DNA of 64,000 nt from RYN-133 sp963785425 (GCA_963785425.1 CAWAVG010000001.1:1-64000), one strand, 5' to 3'; counted from the stretch's first letter, positions 1-8,931 are shown. Numbers and translations: made by a program. The notes: a model not told the origin generated them from the sequence alone.

Positions 1-60
1 GAGACGCCCGCCGACGGTCAGCGCGGTGATCTGGAGTACCTGCACAAGCAGCTCGACTGA
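1..60 (+). CDS. C-terminal end of an unidentified gene (partial)
   Basis: The window opens inside a gene. Frame 1 is open from base 1 and ends in TGA at 58-60, giving a 19-residue charged tail that ends LEYLHKQLD. The tail is too short to assign a family. Only 17 bases separate it from the next start codon. Confidence 0.5.
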   Translation, partial: ETPADGQRGDLEYLHKQLD

Positions 61-65
61 GTCGA

Positions 66-71
66 TAACGT
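66..71 (+). promoter_or_regulatory. Candidate -10 box of a leaderless gene (peptidase E)
   Basis: TAACGT is followed by six bases and then the ATG at 78, so transcription would begin on or next to the start codon. No Shine-Dalgarno sequence precedes this ATG. No convincing -35 box is visible. Confidence 0.45.
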
Positions 72-77
72 CGGCCC

Positions 78-806
78 ATGCCCGCCGACGCACCGACGAT
101 TCTCGCCACGTCCGGCGGGCGCAAACCCGGCCGGTACACCCGCTTCGAGTTCGGGGCGCTGACCGAGTTCGCGATCGACCTCTCGGGCGTCACCGGCCGG
201 GCGCCGCGGATGTGCCTGCTCGCGACCGCCGTCGGCGACGACGCGCTGACCATCGCCCAGTACTACGACATGGCACGGGTGCGCGGAGTGCAGGCGTCGC
301 ACCTGCTCTCGTTCCCGATGCCCAACGTCGCCGACGCCACCGAGCACCTGCTCGCACAGGACGTCGTGTGGGTCTTCGGCGGCAGTGTCGCCGGACTGCT
401 GGCGATATGGCGCCTGCTGGGCTACGACGACGCGCTGCACGCGGCATGGCAGGCCGGAGTGGTGCTGACCGGCGTGAGCGCCGGGTCGATCTGCTGGCAC
501 ACCGGCGGCACGACCGACTCGTTCGGACGCGATCTCCAGGCGATCACGAACGGGCTCGGGTTCGTGCCGTACGCCAACGGCGTGCACTACGACTCGGAGC
601 CGCAGCGCCGCCCGCTGTTCCAGCGGTTGATAGCGGACGGGACGCTGCCGACCGGATATGCGACCGACGACGGTGTGGGCCTGCTCTACCGTGGCAGCGA
701 GTTCGTCGAGGCGGTCACGGAGGTCGACGGCAAGGGCGCCTACCTCGTCGAACGCACCGCCGAAGGCGCTGCCGCCGAGACCCGTATCGACCCGCGACCG
801 CTCTAA
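78..806 (+). CDS. Peptidase E (family S51 serine peptidase-like)
   Basis: This 242-residue protein matches the S51 peptidase E family, cytoplasmic enzymes that in the characterised members remove an N-terminal aspartate from dipeptides. The nucleophile elbow GVSAGS is visible with Ser134, and an upstream FGGS loop (about 95-98) fits the amidotransferase-like fold. The length is typical. The ATG at 78 sits six bases after a TAACGT box, which favours leaderless translation and this start. Its stop overlaps the stop of the convergent FUSC gene by four bases. The exact substrate is not shown; other S51 members include cyanophycinase-like enzymes, but this one is short like peptidase E. Confidence 0.8.
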   Translation: MPADAPTILATSGGRKPGRYTRFEFGALTEFAIDLSGVTGRAPRMCLLATAVGDDALTIAQYYDMARVRGVQASHLLSFPMPNVADATEHLLAQDVVWVFGGSVAGLLAIWRLLGYDDALHAAWQAGVVLTGVSAGSICWHTGGTTDSFGRDLQAITNGLGFVPYANGVHYDSEPQRRPLFQRLIADGTLPTGYATDDGVGLLYRGSEFVEAVTEVDGKGAYLVERTAEGAAAETRIDPRPL

Positions 807-2065
807 CGGGGGCGGCGCGGCAGCTTGAGGTTCGGGTTCTCGACGACCCGCCGCGTGGTCGTACGCAGGCGTTCGGCGGCCTGCGCGCTCGGGCGCCGGG
901 CAGCGGCCGCCTCGTCACGGCGTTGCCGCGTGCGCCGGCGGCGTTCCTCGGCGTCGAGCTCGGCCAGCACCCGCTCCACGCCGGCGAGCAGCGAACCGCG
1001 GCGCTGCCACAGCCCGACCGCCTCGTGCGGGTCGACGAGCAGCAATTCGGTCAGCCGCACGCGGGCCTCGCGCACCGCATCGAGCGCGTCCTCGAGCACG
1101 TCGGTGTGGGGCTCACCGGCCTCGTCGCCCTCGGCGCGCACCAGCGTGCCGAAGTCGCGCAGCGCCCGCGCGATGTCGGCCATCAGCACCGCCAGGGCGT
1201 CGCGCAGCAGTTCGTCGCCCGAGCCGTCGGGACGGCTCTCGTCGAGCGTGACCTCGCTGCCCTCGGCCAAGGACCGGAACACCGCCCGTAAGGCGACTGC
1301 GGCGTGCTCGAGCGCCTGGAGACCGCTGCGCAGGTCGGGGATGGTGTCGGGGATGCCGACCGCGCGCGGATTGAGCCGGCGGCTCTCCTGCGCTTCGTCG
1401 AGTTCGCGCTCGACCAGCTCGACCCGGCCGGTGAGGGTGCGCAGCTCATCGAGCCAGGCAGCCGCTTCGTCGCGTCCGACCGGCCCGTCGTGCAACGACG
1501 TCGCCGCACGGTCGAGCAGTCGCGCGATCGAGTCGCCGAACCGCTCGACCGCCCGGCCCGCGGTACGCACCCGGGGCCGCTGCGGGATCACCACGTTGAC
1601 GAGCAGGCCCACTGCCGCCCCGATCAATGTCTCGACGATCCGGTCGGTGGCGCGCACGCCGGCCCCGCCGGCGGCGAGGATCAGCATCGCGCTGATCGGC
1701 ACCTCGAGCAGGTGCGGCCCCAGCCGCAGCGCCTGGCCGAGCAGGATCGACACGAGCACGATCGAGCCGAGGCTCCACCAGGTCAGGCCGACCAGCAGCG
1801 CGGCAGCGACGGCGACGCCCACCCCGGCCAGCACGCTGACGATGCGCCGCGCCGTGTCGGTGATCGTGCCGAAGAACGTCACCTGCACGATCAGCAGCGC
1901 GGTCAGCGCCGCCGTGATGGGCTGCTTGTCGCCGGACACGCGTTGCGCCGCGAGATAGGACGCCACCGCCGCCACGCTCAGACGCAACGAGCGCGCCAGC
2001 GCCGCCCGGCCGCCTTCGCGCACCCGGCGGCGCGCGTCGACCAGCCATGCCCGCACGTCGACCAC
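803..2065 (-). CDS. FUSC-family (aromatic acid exporter-like) membrane protein
   Basis: The 420-residue protein has an N-terminal block of hydrophobic helices (about residues 28-160), ending in the VNVVIPQRPRVR loop typical of FUSC/aromatic acid exporter proteins. A long charged, largely helical cytoplasmic half follows (about 165-420). Only one membrane block is present, so it is a half-size member and probably works as an oligomer. Export of aromatic or other organic acids is the family role; the substrate here is unknown. It converges on the peptidase E gene and lies 31 bases downstream of the MMPL exporter gene, so the two exporters may be co-transcribed. Confidence 0.75.
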   Translation of the reverse strand: MVDVRAWLVDARRRVREGGRAALARSLRLSVAAVASYLAAQRVSGDKQPITAALTALLIVQVTFFGTITDTARRIVSVLAGVGVAVAAALLVGLTWWSLGSIVLVSILLGQALRLGPHLLEVPISAMLILAAGGAGVRATDRIVETLIGAAVGLLVNVVIPQRPRVRTAGRAVERFGDSIARLLDRAATSLHDGPVGRDEAAAWLDELRTLTGRVELVERELDEAQESRRLNPRAVGIPDTIPDLRSGLQALEHAAVALRAVFRSLAEGSEVTLDESRPDGSGDELLRDALAVLMADIARALRDFGTLVRAEGDEAGEPHTDVLEDALDAVREARVRLTELLLVDPHEAVGLWQRRGSLLAGVERVLAELDAEERRRRTRQRRDEAAAARRPSAQAAERLRTTTRRVVENPNLKLPRRPR

Positions 2066-2096
2066 GCCAACATTGTGGCGCGGTCGACGTGCCGCG

Positions 2097-4334
2097 TCAG
2101 TCCTTGGCCGTTGCGGCCGCCAGCTTCGACGGCCACCAGATCTTCTTGCCGATGTCGTAACTGAGCGCCGGCACGAGGATCGACCGCACCACGACCGTGT
2201 CCAGCAGCACGCCGAAGGCGACCGTGAACCCGATCTCGGCGAGGAACACGATCGGCAGCACGCCGAGCACCACGAACGTCGCGGCGAGCACGATGCCCGC
2301 CGACGTGATCACGCCGCCCGTGACGGCAAGGCCCCGTCGGATGCCGTCCTTGGTTCCGTACTGCAGCGTCTCCTCGCGTACTCGGGTCATCAGGAAGATG
2401 TTGTAGTCGATGCCGAGCGCCACCAGGAACACGAACGCGAACAGCGGGAACGCAGGGTCGGCGTTCGCGAAGTGGAACACGTGGTTGAAGACGAGTGCGC
2501 TCACACCGAGCGACGCCGTGAACGACAGCACGACCGTCGCGATGAGGATCAGCGGTGCGATGAGCGCACGGAGCACGATCGCGAGCACGATCAGGATCAC
2601 CGCGAGCACGAGCGGGATGATCAGGTTGCGGTCGTGCCGCGATGCGTCCTGCACATCGAGGTTCGCCGCCGACTGCCCGCCGACCAGCGCGTCCGCCCCG
2701 GGAACCTTGTCGACCGCGGCCCGGATGTCCTTGATCGTCTGGTAGGCGGCGGAGGTGTCGAAGCTCGAGGTCAGCGTTGCGTCGACCAACGTCTTGCCGC
2801 CGATCGGACTCACCTGCAACTGCTGCGGCGGACATGATGCGCTCGCTCCCGACGCAGGCGTGCCGCTACCGCCGGACTGCTTGAGCAACGCGGCCAGCTT
2901 CGCGTAGTCGATCTGAACACATACCGCGTTCGGCGACTTGTCGACGCCCGGTACCTGCTTGACCGCGGCGATCACGTCGTCGGCCTTGTCGGCGTTCGTG
3001 AGGATGATCGCCGGTGCGCCGGCACCCTGGTTGAAGTTGGCGTTGTACAGGTGCTGGCCGGTGATGACGTCGGGCTTGTTGGTGAAGCCGTCGATCGTCG
3101 ACAACCCGTCGGTCTTCAGGCCGGCGATGGCGATGACGCAGGCGATGAGTACGACGCCGCTGATCGCCCAGCTCCGCGTCGAGTTCCGCGTGACGCCGCC
3201 CGCGATCCGTCCCCACAGGCCGTGCGTGGCGATGTCGGTCTGATGGTCGACGCCGGGACGCTTCGGCCAGAAGATCCAGCGGCCGCTGATCACGAGCATT
3301 GCCGGCAGGACGGTGAGCATGACGATGACCGTGCAGCCGATACCGATCGCGCAGACCGGCCCGAGTCCGGCGGTCGAGTTCAGCTCGGCGAAGGTCAGGC
3401 AGATCAACCCGAGGATGACCGTGACGGCGGACGCCACGATGGGCTGCGCGGCCGCCTTCCACGCGACGCGCATGGCCTGGATCCGGCTCTCGTACTCGTG
3501 CAGTTCTTCGCGATAGCGGCTGACCAGCAGCAACGCATAGTCGGTGCCGGCGCCGATGACGAGCACGGACAGGATGCCTTGGCTCTGGCCGTTGAGGGTG
3601 ATCGCGCCGCTCTTCGCGAGGGCGTAGATGATCATCGATGCAGCTCCGAGGGCCACCACGGCCGAGAACAGCGGATAGAACCACAGCACCGGGCTGCGGT
3701 AGACCAGCAGCAGGATGGCGATGACGACGATGCCCGCGGCGATGAGCAGGTTGCCGTCGAGGCCGCTGAACGAGTCGATGAACGCGACGATCAGACCGCC
3801 GGCACCGGCGCTGTGCACACCGAGCCCGGGCGGCGCATTCGCCCGCGCCGCCGCGAGCACGGCCTTCTCGGCGTTGACCAGGTCAGGACCCTTGACGGAC
3901 GTGCCCTTGTCACGGCCGACGAGCGGGACCGACACCGCCGCGACCGATCCCGACTTCGAGTACTCGGGCTGGCCGACCTCGTCGGACGAGATGCCCTTGA
4001 TCGTGCGGAACTTGGCGACGTCGGTGGTGATCTTCTGCTTGTCCTGGGCGGTGAGCCCGCTCGAACGCTCGTAGACGATGAAGCCCGGGATGGACTGGAT
4101 GGTGCTGAACTTCTGCTGCTCGTTGGCGACCTTGGTCGAATCGGCCGAGCCGGGCAGGAAGGACGAGTTGTCGTTCTTCTGGACGTCGGCGAGTTTGCTC
4201 TGGAAGGCGCCACCGGACAGGCCGATGAACAGGATGATGATGGCCAGCGCGCCGAAGATCCAGACGAATCTCGGGCGAGGCTGCTTTGTGGGCCGGTCGG
4301 CGTCGGGTTGCCGGCGCTGGTCGGTGCTCGTCAT
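2097..4334 (-). CDS. MMPL/RND-family membrane transporter
   Basis: A 745-residue RND-type exporter of the MMPL family, which moves lipids or hydrophobic compounds across the membrane using the proton gradient. It shows the twofold layout: a first transmembrane helix, an extracytoplasmic domain, a membrane block with the GTDYALLLVSRYREE signature near residue 260, then a second half with a related DYNIFLMTRVREE signature near 640. The start at 4334 is chosen because AGGAGG lies six bases upstream; an upstream in-frame ATG at 4406 lacks such a site. The cargo cannot be told from sequence. No lipid-synthesis gene is adjacent. Confidence 0.88.
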   Translation of the reverse strand: MTSTDQRRQPDADRPTKQPRPRFVWIFGALAIIILFIGLSGGAFQSKLADVQKNDNSSFLPGSADSTKVANEQQKFSTIQSIPGFIVYERSSGLTAQDKQKITTDVAKFRTIKGISSDEVGQPEYSKSGSVAAVSVPLVGRDKGTSVKGPDLVNAEKAVLAAARANAPPGLGVHSAGAGGLIVAFIDSFSGLDGNLLIAAGIVVIAILLLVYRSPVLWFYPLFSAVVALGAASMIIYALAKSGAITLNGQSQGILSVLVIGAGTDYALLLVSRYREELHEYESRIQAMRVAWKAAAQPIVASAVTVILGLICLTFAELNSTAGLGPVCAIGIGCTVIVMLTVLPAMLVISGRWIFWPKRPGVDHQTDIATHGLWGRIAGGVTRNSTRSWAISGVVLIACVIAIAGLKTDGLSTIDGFTNKPDVITGQHLYNANFNQGAGAPAIILTNADKADDVIAAVKQVPGVDKSPNAVCVQIDYAKLAALLKQSGGSGTPASGASASCPPQQLQVSPIGGKTLVDATLTSSFDTSAAYQTIKDIRAAVDKVPGADALVGGQSAANLDVQDASRHDRNLIIPLVLAVILIVLAIVLRALIAPLILIATVVLSFTASLGVSALVFNHVFHFANADPAFPLFAFVFLVALGIDYNIFLMTRVREETLQYGTKDGIRRGLAVTGGVITSAGIVLAATFVVLGVLPIVFLAEIGFTVAFGVLLDTVVVRSILVPALSYDIGKKIWWPSKLAAATAKD

Positions 4335-4460
4335 GCATTTCCTCCTGGTTAGGCGCCCCAAGCTATCGGGGACCGGTGACATCCGGCGATGGGGATTCAC
4401 CCCCAAACGGCCCTGACATCCGTCACACGGCGCGAGACCGGTGAGCGGGCACCGGCTGAG

Positions 4461-4466
4461 TACCGT
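4461..4466 (+). promoter_or_regulatory. Candidate -10 box of leaderless lipB
   Basis: TACCGT is followed by seven bases and then GTG at 4474. This spacing puts the transcription start at or beside the start codon and argues against the upstream in-frame GTG at 4441. Confidence 0.45.
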
Positions 4467-4473
4467 AGACGGC

Positions 4474-5109
4474 GTGGGTGAACTGAAGGTGGTCCGCGCG
4501 GGGCGCGTCGACTACGAGCCGGCCTGGGCCCACCAGCGCGCCGTCCACACAGCGGTCGCCGCGGGCCTTGAGCCTGACACGGTGCTGCTGCTCGAACACA
4601 CGTCCGTCTACACCGCCGGCAAACGCACCGAGCCCGGGGAGCGTCCCGCCGACGGCACGCCGGTGATCGACGTCGACCGCGGCGGGAAGATCACCTGGCA
4701 CGGACCGGGCCAGCTGGTCGGATACCCCATCGTGCGGCTGCCCGATCCGATCGACGTCGTCGCCTACGTGCGCCGCATGGAGGGCATGCTCATCGACGTA
4801 TGCGCCGACTTCGGCGTGAGCGCGACGCGGGTCGAGGGGCGCAGCGGCGCGTGGATCACCGGCGACGGCCCTGATCGCAAGATCGCCGCGATCGGCATCC
4901 GCGTCGCGCGCGGGGTGACGTTGCACGGGTTCGCCCTCAACTGCGATCCCGATCTGCGCTTCTTCGACACCTTCGTGCCGTGTGGCATCGCCGATGCCGG
5001 CGTCACGTCGCTGTCGAAGGAACTGGGACGCGACGTCACGATCGACGAGGTGCTGCCGGTGGTCGAAAGTCATGTCCACTCTTTGACCGACTTCGAGGTG
5101 CGCGTGTGA
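4474..5109 (+). CDS. lipB: Octanoyltransferase LipB
   Basis: LipB moves octanoate from acyl carrier protein to the lipoyl domains of 2-oxoacid dehydrogenases and glycine cleavage H protein, the first step of lipoate assembly. The family signature RGGKITWHGPGQLVGYP is present. So are the catalytic-pair regions: a lysine in DRKIAAIGIRV and a cysteine in FVPCGI near the C-terminus. I place the start at GTG 4474 because a TACCGT box lies seven bases upstream; GTG 4441 would add 11 residues. The stop overlaps the lipA start by four bases (GTGA), so both are probably one transcript. Confidence 0.93.
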   Translation: MGELKVVRAGRVDYEPAWAHQRAVHTAVAAGLEPDTVLLLEHTSVYTAGKRTEPGERPADGTPVIDVDRGGKITWHGPGQLVGYPIVRLPDPIDVVAYVRRMEGMLIDVCADFGVSATRVEGRSGAWITGDGPDRKIAAIGIRVARGVTLHGFALNCDPDLRFFDTFVPCGIADAGVTSLSKELGRDVTIDEVLPVVESHVHSLTDFEVRV

Positions 5110-6032
5110 CAGCAGTACAACCCGACGGACGCCGGATGCTGCGGATCGAGCAGCGCAACACGGCCGTGCCCATCGAGCGCAAGCCGGAATGGATCAAGAC
5201 CCGCGCCAAGATGGGCCCCGAGTTCACCGAGCTGCGCGATCTCGTCAAGCGCGAGGGCCTGCACACCGTGTGCCAGGAGGCCGGCTGCCCCAACATCTAC
5301 GAGTGCTGGGAGGACCGCGAGGCCACCTTCCTCATCGGCGGCGACCAGTGCACCCGTCGCTGCGACTTCTGCCAGATCGACACGGGCAAGCCCACCGCCC
5401 TCGACCGCGACGAGCCGCGGCGGGTCGCCGAGAGCGTCCGGTCGATGGAGCTGCGCTACGCCACGATCACCGGTGTCGCGCGTGACGACCTCGTCGACGG
5501 CGGGGCGTGGCTGTACGCCGAGACGGTGCGGCAGATCCACGCGCTGAACGCCGACACCGGCGTCGAACTGCTCGCACCGGACTTCAACGCCATCCCGGAG
5601 CTGCTCGCCGAGGTGTTCGCGAGCCGGCCCGAGGTGTTCGCGCACAACATCGAGACGGTGCCGCGCATCTTCAAATCGATCCGTCCCGGCTTCCGGTACG
5701 AGCGGTCGCTGGACGTGTTGCGCGCCGCACGCGCCGACGGTCTGGTGACCAAGTCGAACCTCATCCTCGGCATGGGCGAGGAGCGCGCCGAGATCAGCCA
5801 GGCCCTGCAGGACCTGCACGACGCCGGGTGCGAGCTGATCACCATCACGCAGTACCTGCGTCCGTCGCCCAAGCACCACCCGGTGACGCGCTGGGTGAAG
5901 CCGCAGGAGTTCGTCGAATTGCGCGAGGAAGCCGAGGAGATCGGCTTCGCGGGAGTGATGTCGGGTCCACTGGTGCGCTCGTCGTACCGGGCGGGCCGGC
6001 TCTACCAGCAGGCGATCGCCGCACGTACCTGA
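5106..6032 (+). CDS. lipA: Lipoyl synthase LipA (radical SAM)
   Basis: LipA inserts two sulfur atoms into the protein-bound octanoyl chain to make lipoate. The 308-residue protein shows both iron-sulfur cluster motifs: the auxiliary-cluster cysteines Cys56, Cys61 and Cys67 (CQEAGCPNIYEC), and the radical SAM motif Cys82, Cys86, Cys89 (CTRRCDFC). The start GTG at 5106 overlaps the lipB stop. An in-frame start further upstream (4980) would run deep into lipB and is rejected. Gene order lipB-lipA followed after a gap by DUF4191, RDD and glnA is a common actinobacterial arrangement; here five other genes are inserted after lipA. Confidence 0.96.
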   Translation: MTAVQPDGRRMLRIEQRNTAVPIERKPEWIKTRAKMGPEFTELRDLVKREGLHTVCQEAGCPNIYECWEDREATFLIGGDQCTRRCDFCQIDTGKPTALDRDEPRRVAESVRSMELRYATITGVARDDLVDGGAWLYAETVRQIHALNADTGVELLAPDFNAIPELLAEVFASRPEVFAHNIETVPRIFKSIRPGFRYERSLDVLRAARADGLVTKSNLILGMGEERAEISQALQDLHDAGCELITITQYLRPSPKHHPVTRWVKPQEFVELREEAEEIGFAGVMSGPLVRSSYRAGRLYQQAIAART

Positions 6033-6081
6033 GGTCGCACCCAACCGGATCAGTCCGGTGGGGCGTACATGGGGCGTGGAG

Positions 6082-6585
6082 ATGATGATTCGCCCGCCGA
6101 CCCGGCCGTCGCAGCCTGATTCCGACTTCGCCGACTGGGTGGGTCCGTGGTTGCCGGACCTGTGGCGCTTCGCCGTCTCGCTGAGTTCGCTCGACGACGC
6201 CGACGACATCGTGCAGGAAGCCCTGACCCGGGCGTGGACCAAGCGCGACTCGTTCGACCCCTCGCGCGGATCGCCGCGCAGCTGGCTGCTCGCGATCGTC
6301 GCGGACAGGGCGCGCCGGCGCTGGGCACGGCGTCCGCGTCCGGTGCTGCCCGACCCGTCGCCGGAGCCGCATGAATACACCGAACCGGCAGCCCGCCGCG
6401 TCGACCTGCGCCGGGCGATCGCGGCCCTGCCGGACCGGCAGCGCACGACTGTCTTCCTGCACTATTACCTCGACCTCGCGGTCAACGAGGTGGCCGAGGT
6501 ACTCGGTTGCTCGGCCGGGACGGTGAAGTCGAATCTGTCCGACGCGCGCCGCACACTTGCCCGACGGCTGGAGACCCGCACATGA
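6082..6585 (+). CDS. ECF-type RNA polymerase sigma factor
   Basis: A short sigma-70 family protein of about 167 residues. Region 2 is seen in FAVSLSSLDDADDIVQEALT and the following tryptophan-containing helix. Region 4 is the helix-turn-helix LAVNEVAEVLGCSAGTVKSN. There is no region 1 or 3, as expected for extracytoplasmic-function sigma factors. The start is uncertain: ATG 6082 or 6085 (with a nearby GGAG), or GTG at 6058 or 6076. It overlaps the next gene by four bases (ATGA), and that gene encodes a likely membrane anti-sigma partner. Confidence 0.85.
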   Translation: MMIRPPTRPSQPDSDFADWVGPWLPDLWRFAVSLSSLDDADDIVQEALTRAWTKRDSFDPSRGSPRSWLLAIVADRARRRWARRPRPVLPDPSPEPHEYTEPAARRVDLRRAIAALPDRQRTTVFLHYYLDLAVNEVAEVLGCSAGTVKSNLSDARRTLARRLETRT

Positions 6586-7145
6586 GCATCGATGACACCT
6601 ACGCCGATCTCGACACCGAATTGCGCGCAGACGCGTCAATCTGGCGCGAGCAGGTCGACGGGCTGCGTCCCGACTCCGCGATCGGTGTACAGCGCTCCCA
6701 GCGCTCGCACCGCCGGATGGCCCCGCTGCTCGGTGGCCTGGCTGCGGCGGCAGTGGTGCTGGCCAGTGCGGTGCTGGTGCTGATGTTGCGTCACGACGGC
6801 AGCTCGAGCCCGCAGACCCGGGCCGGGAATCCGCACTCGTCCGCCCCGATCAGCCAGAGGGTGCCTACGTCCGCGCAGTGCTCGGACCCCACGGCCGGCC
6901 AGTCGGACTTCGGGGCCTCGTTGGCCCAGGGCGCGACGGGAACGCGCACGATCGCCGGTGCCGTCCGGGTCGCACATTACGGTCCGACCGACGTCGCCAG
7001 GTGGCAGGTTGGCGCGCGCGATCGGCACGACGTGTTACTGCTCAGCGGCCCGCGCTTCCTGCACGTCACCCGCCTCGGCGATCACACCTGGTTCGCCGAC
7101 CAGGGCGGCAAGTGCAGTGCCGGCGAGGCGATCGTCCCGAAGTAG
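6582..7145 (+). CDS. Putative membrane-anchored anti-sigma factor
   Basis: This 187-residue protein has a cytoplasmic N-terminal segment of about 45 residues, one transmembrane helix (about 47-68, LLGGLAAAAVVLASAVLVLML) and an extracytoplasmic part with two cysteines that could form a disulfide (SAQCSD and GGKCSAG). I do not see a zinc-binding HxxxCxxC motif, so it is not a ZAS-type anti-sigma factor. The role is inferred from topology and from translational coupling to the ECF sigma gene. The ATG overlaps the sigma stop. Confidence 0.6.
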   Translation: MSIDDTYADLDTELRADASIWREQVDGLRPDSAIGVQRSQRSHRRMAPLLGGLAAAAVVLASAVLVLMLRHDGSSSPQTRAGNPHSSAPISQRVPTSAQCSDPTAGQSDFGASLAQGATGTRTIAGAVRVAHYGPTDVARWQVGARDRHDVLLLSGPRFLHVTRLGDHTWFADQGGKCSAGEAIVPK

Positions 7146-7148
7146 CCG

Positions 7149-7910
7149 TCAGTGCCAGTCGGTGCCGAACAACACGTCGCGCGACCAGATGGCCTGGTAG
7201 CGGACGCCGTCGCGCGGGGTGGCCGCGGCGTACTGGTAACCGTGGCCCGCATAGATCGCCACGTGATAGGCGGACGCTCCGCTCAGGTAGAACACGAGAT
7301 CGCCGGGACGCGCCTGGCTGCGGCTGATGCGGTGCATGTACCGGACGTGCCGCTGGCTCTCTGCGTTGTGGGGCAGCGAGGCGACGTCGCCCTGCTGATA
7401 GGCGTACATCGTGTAGCCGGAGCAGTCGAACCCCGTGCGCGGCGATGCGCCGCCCTCGACGTACCGCGCGCCGACGTACTTCTTCGCGATGCGCACGATC
7501 CGGTCGCCGGGTGAGTCGGCGTTGACCGCATCGAGGAACCCCGTCGCCGAGCGCAACGCGATGCGGTAGCCGGGCCGGCGCCCACCCAGCCGCAGCTGGA
7601 AGCGGTGCCCGCCGGAGATGTGGCGCGGCCGGTCGAAGCGGGGGCTGGGCAGATCGGCGGCGACGCGCCGCACGCACTCGCCGTTGACGGCCAGGCAGAC
7701 CCGCGCCGTCCGGGACGGGTGGTGGCGGTCGTAGGCGTAACCGACGACCCACACGCTGCCGTCGCGGTACTGGAAGGCCGTGTCGATGTGGCCGACATAG
7801 CTCGGCGCGCTCGCCGCCTCCGCGGAGGGAGCGGCGAGCGCGCCGAGGACGACGAGCGCTGACAGCGCAGTCAGGAGGACTCGGGCGACCGTTCGGGGGC
7901 TACGGGGCAC
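7149..7910 (-). CDS. Secreted NlpC/P60 peptidoglycan endopeptidase (copy 1)
   Basis: The 253-residue protein starts with a signal peptide ending AAPSAEAA and carries a C-terminal NlpC/P60 domain: catalytic cysteine in TGFDCSGYTMY and histidine in SAYHVAIYAGHGY. Such enzymes cut peptide stems in the cell wall. Between them lies a region of about 110 residues (from YVGHIDTAFQYRDG to FQLRLGGRRPG) that I do not recognise. The GTG start lies seven bases after a -10 box (AATACT), so the message is probably leaderless. The next gene upstream is a close paralogue with the same architecture and the same promoter sequence. Confidence 0.85.
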   Translation of the reverse strand: MPRSPRTVARVLLTALSALVVLGALAAPSAEAASAPSYVGHIDTAFQYRDGSVWVVGYAYDRHHPSRTARVCLAVNGECVRRVAADLPSPRFDRPRHISGGHRFQLRLGGRRPGYRIALRSATGFLDAVNADSPGDRIVRIAKKYVGARYVEGGASPRTGFDCSGYTMYAYQQGDVASLPHNAESQRHVRYMHRISRSQARPGDLVFYLSGASAYHVAIYAGHGYQYAAATPRDGVRYQAIWSRDVLFGTDWH

Positions 7911-7917
7911 CCGGCTG

Positions 7918-7946
7918 AGTATTCATAACGAATCGATAAATGCCAA
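7918..7946 (-). promoter_or_regulatory. Promoter of NlpC/P60 copy 1
   Basis: Read on the minus strand: TTGGCA, 17 bases, AATACT, then seven bases to the GTG start at 7910. The surrounding block (CGTTATGAATACTC and upstream CGAGTT) is repeated before the paralogue at 8818-8846, so it is conserved by duplication or selection. Confidence 0.6.
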
Positions 7947-7983
7947 CTCGGGGAAGTTGTTCAACGGTCCACTTCCCCGCCGA

Positions 7984-8766
7984 TCACCGGTGCCAGTCGG
8001 TGCCGAAGACGACGTTGCGGGCATGGATCCGGTCGTACTCGACGCCCTGTTGCGGGTCGGTCGCCGAGTACTGGTAGCCGTGGCCGGCGTAGATCGCCAC
8101 GTGATAGGCCGAGCCGCCGCTCATGTAGAACACGAGGTCTCCCGGACGCGCGGTGCGCCGGGCGATGCGGTGCATGCCGCTCGAGTGCCGCTGCGACTCC
8201 GAGTTGTGCGGCAGGCCGGCGGTGTGCCCGTTGCGGTAGCTGTACATCGTGTAGCCGGAGCAGTCGAAACCGGTGCGCGGCGACGTCCCGCCGTAGGTGT
8301 ACCGGTCGCCGACGTGGCGGCGCGCGACGCGGACCACGCGGGTACCCGGGCTCAGGGCCGTCGTGCGGTCGAGATTGGCCGGGGCGACGATGCGCCGCAG
8401 GATGATCATGACGCCGGGACGGCGCGGGCGCAGGTTGATCGAGAACAGGTGCGCGCCGCGTGTGTGATGGGCCCGATCGAAGCTCGGGCTGGCCTGGTGC
8501 GGGTACAGCACCTTGGCGCAGCGGCTACGGATGATCACGCACACGCCGGGGTGTTTATCGGGGTGGTTGCGGTCGAAGGCCCACCCGGTGAGGTGGATCG
8601 ATCCGCTGCGGTATTGGTAGGCGGTGTCGATGTGGCCGTAGGTCGCCCGCCCGGCAGCGCCGGCGGCGGTGGGAAGGGCCACGATGGTGACGGCGGAAGC
8701 CGCCGTCACGAGCAGGGCGAGCAACGCCCGTTGAAGTCCTGTGCGCGTCCTGGGGGCGCGATGCAC
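7984..8766 (-). CDS. Secreted NlpC/P60 peptidoglycan endopeptidase (copy 2)
   Basis: A 260-residue paralogue of the preceding gene, with a signal peptide (about residues 1-37), the same unrecognised GHIDTAYQYRSG domain and a C-terminal NlpC/P60 domain (TGFDCSGYTMY, SAYHVAIYAGHGY). I choose GTG 8766 because AGGGAG lies seven bases upstream and the signal peptide then begins correctly. The longer in-frame start at ATG 8826 overlaps the -10 box of the promoter, so it cannot be transcribed from it. Both copies end in FGTDWH. Likely role is remodelling of the peptidoglycan stem peptides. Confidence 0.85.
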   Translation of the reverse strand: MHRAPRTRTGLQRALLALLVTAASAVTIVALPTAAGAAGRATYGHIDTAYQYRSGSIHLTGWAFDRNHPDKHPGVCVIIRSRCAKVLYPHQASPSFDRAHHTRGAHLFSINLRPRRPGVMIILRRIVAPANLDRTTALSPGTRVVRVARRHVGDRYTYGGTSPRTGFDCSGYTMYSYRNGHTAGLPHNSESQRHSSGMHRIARRTARPGDLVFYMSGGSAYHVAIYAGHGYQYSATDPQQGVEYDRIHARNVVFGTDWHR

Positions 8767-8817
8767 TACGAATCTCCCTCGATCCCCGGTCTGCGCGTCC
8801 GTGCCGGGCCATGGGCG

Positions 8818-8846
8818 AGTATTCATAACGGTCTGGTAAACACCAA
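8818..8846 (-). promoter_or_regulatory. Promoter of NlpC/P60 copy 2
   Basis: Read on the minus strand: TTGGTG, 17 bases, AATACT. The same CGTTATGAATACTC block occurs before copy 1. Here the start codon is about 50 bases further down, with its own ribosome-binding site. Confidence 0.6.
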
Positions 8847-8918
8847 ACTCAGGAAGATTTCACGATTTCCAGTGATCGCCGCCGTGAACTCCGCTGACGG
8901 GTCACTACGACGCCCATC

Positions 8919-8924
8919 TATCCT
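8919..8924 (+). promoter_or_regulatory. Candidate -10 box of leaderless DUF4191 gene
   Basis: TATCCT is followed by seven bases and then ATG 8932. No Shine-Dalgarno sequence precedes the ATG. Confidence 0.45.
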
Positions 8925-8931
8925 GGACGAC

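Noticed and set aside
26..1291. Large open frame overlapping peptidase E and FUSC genes
   Set aside because: Shadow frame of real genes; the product is arginine-rich and lacks domains.
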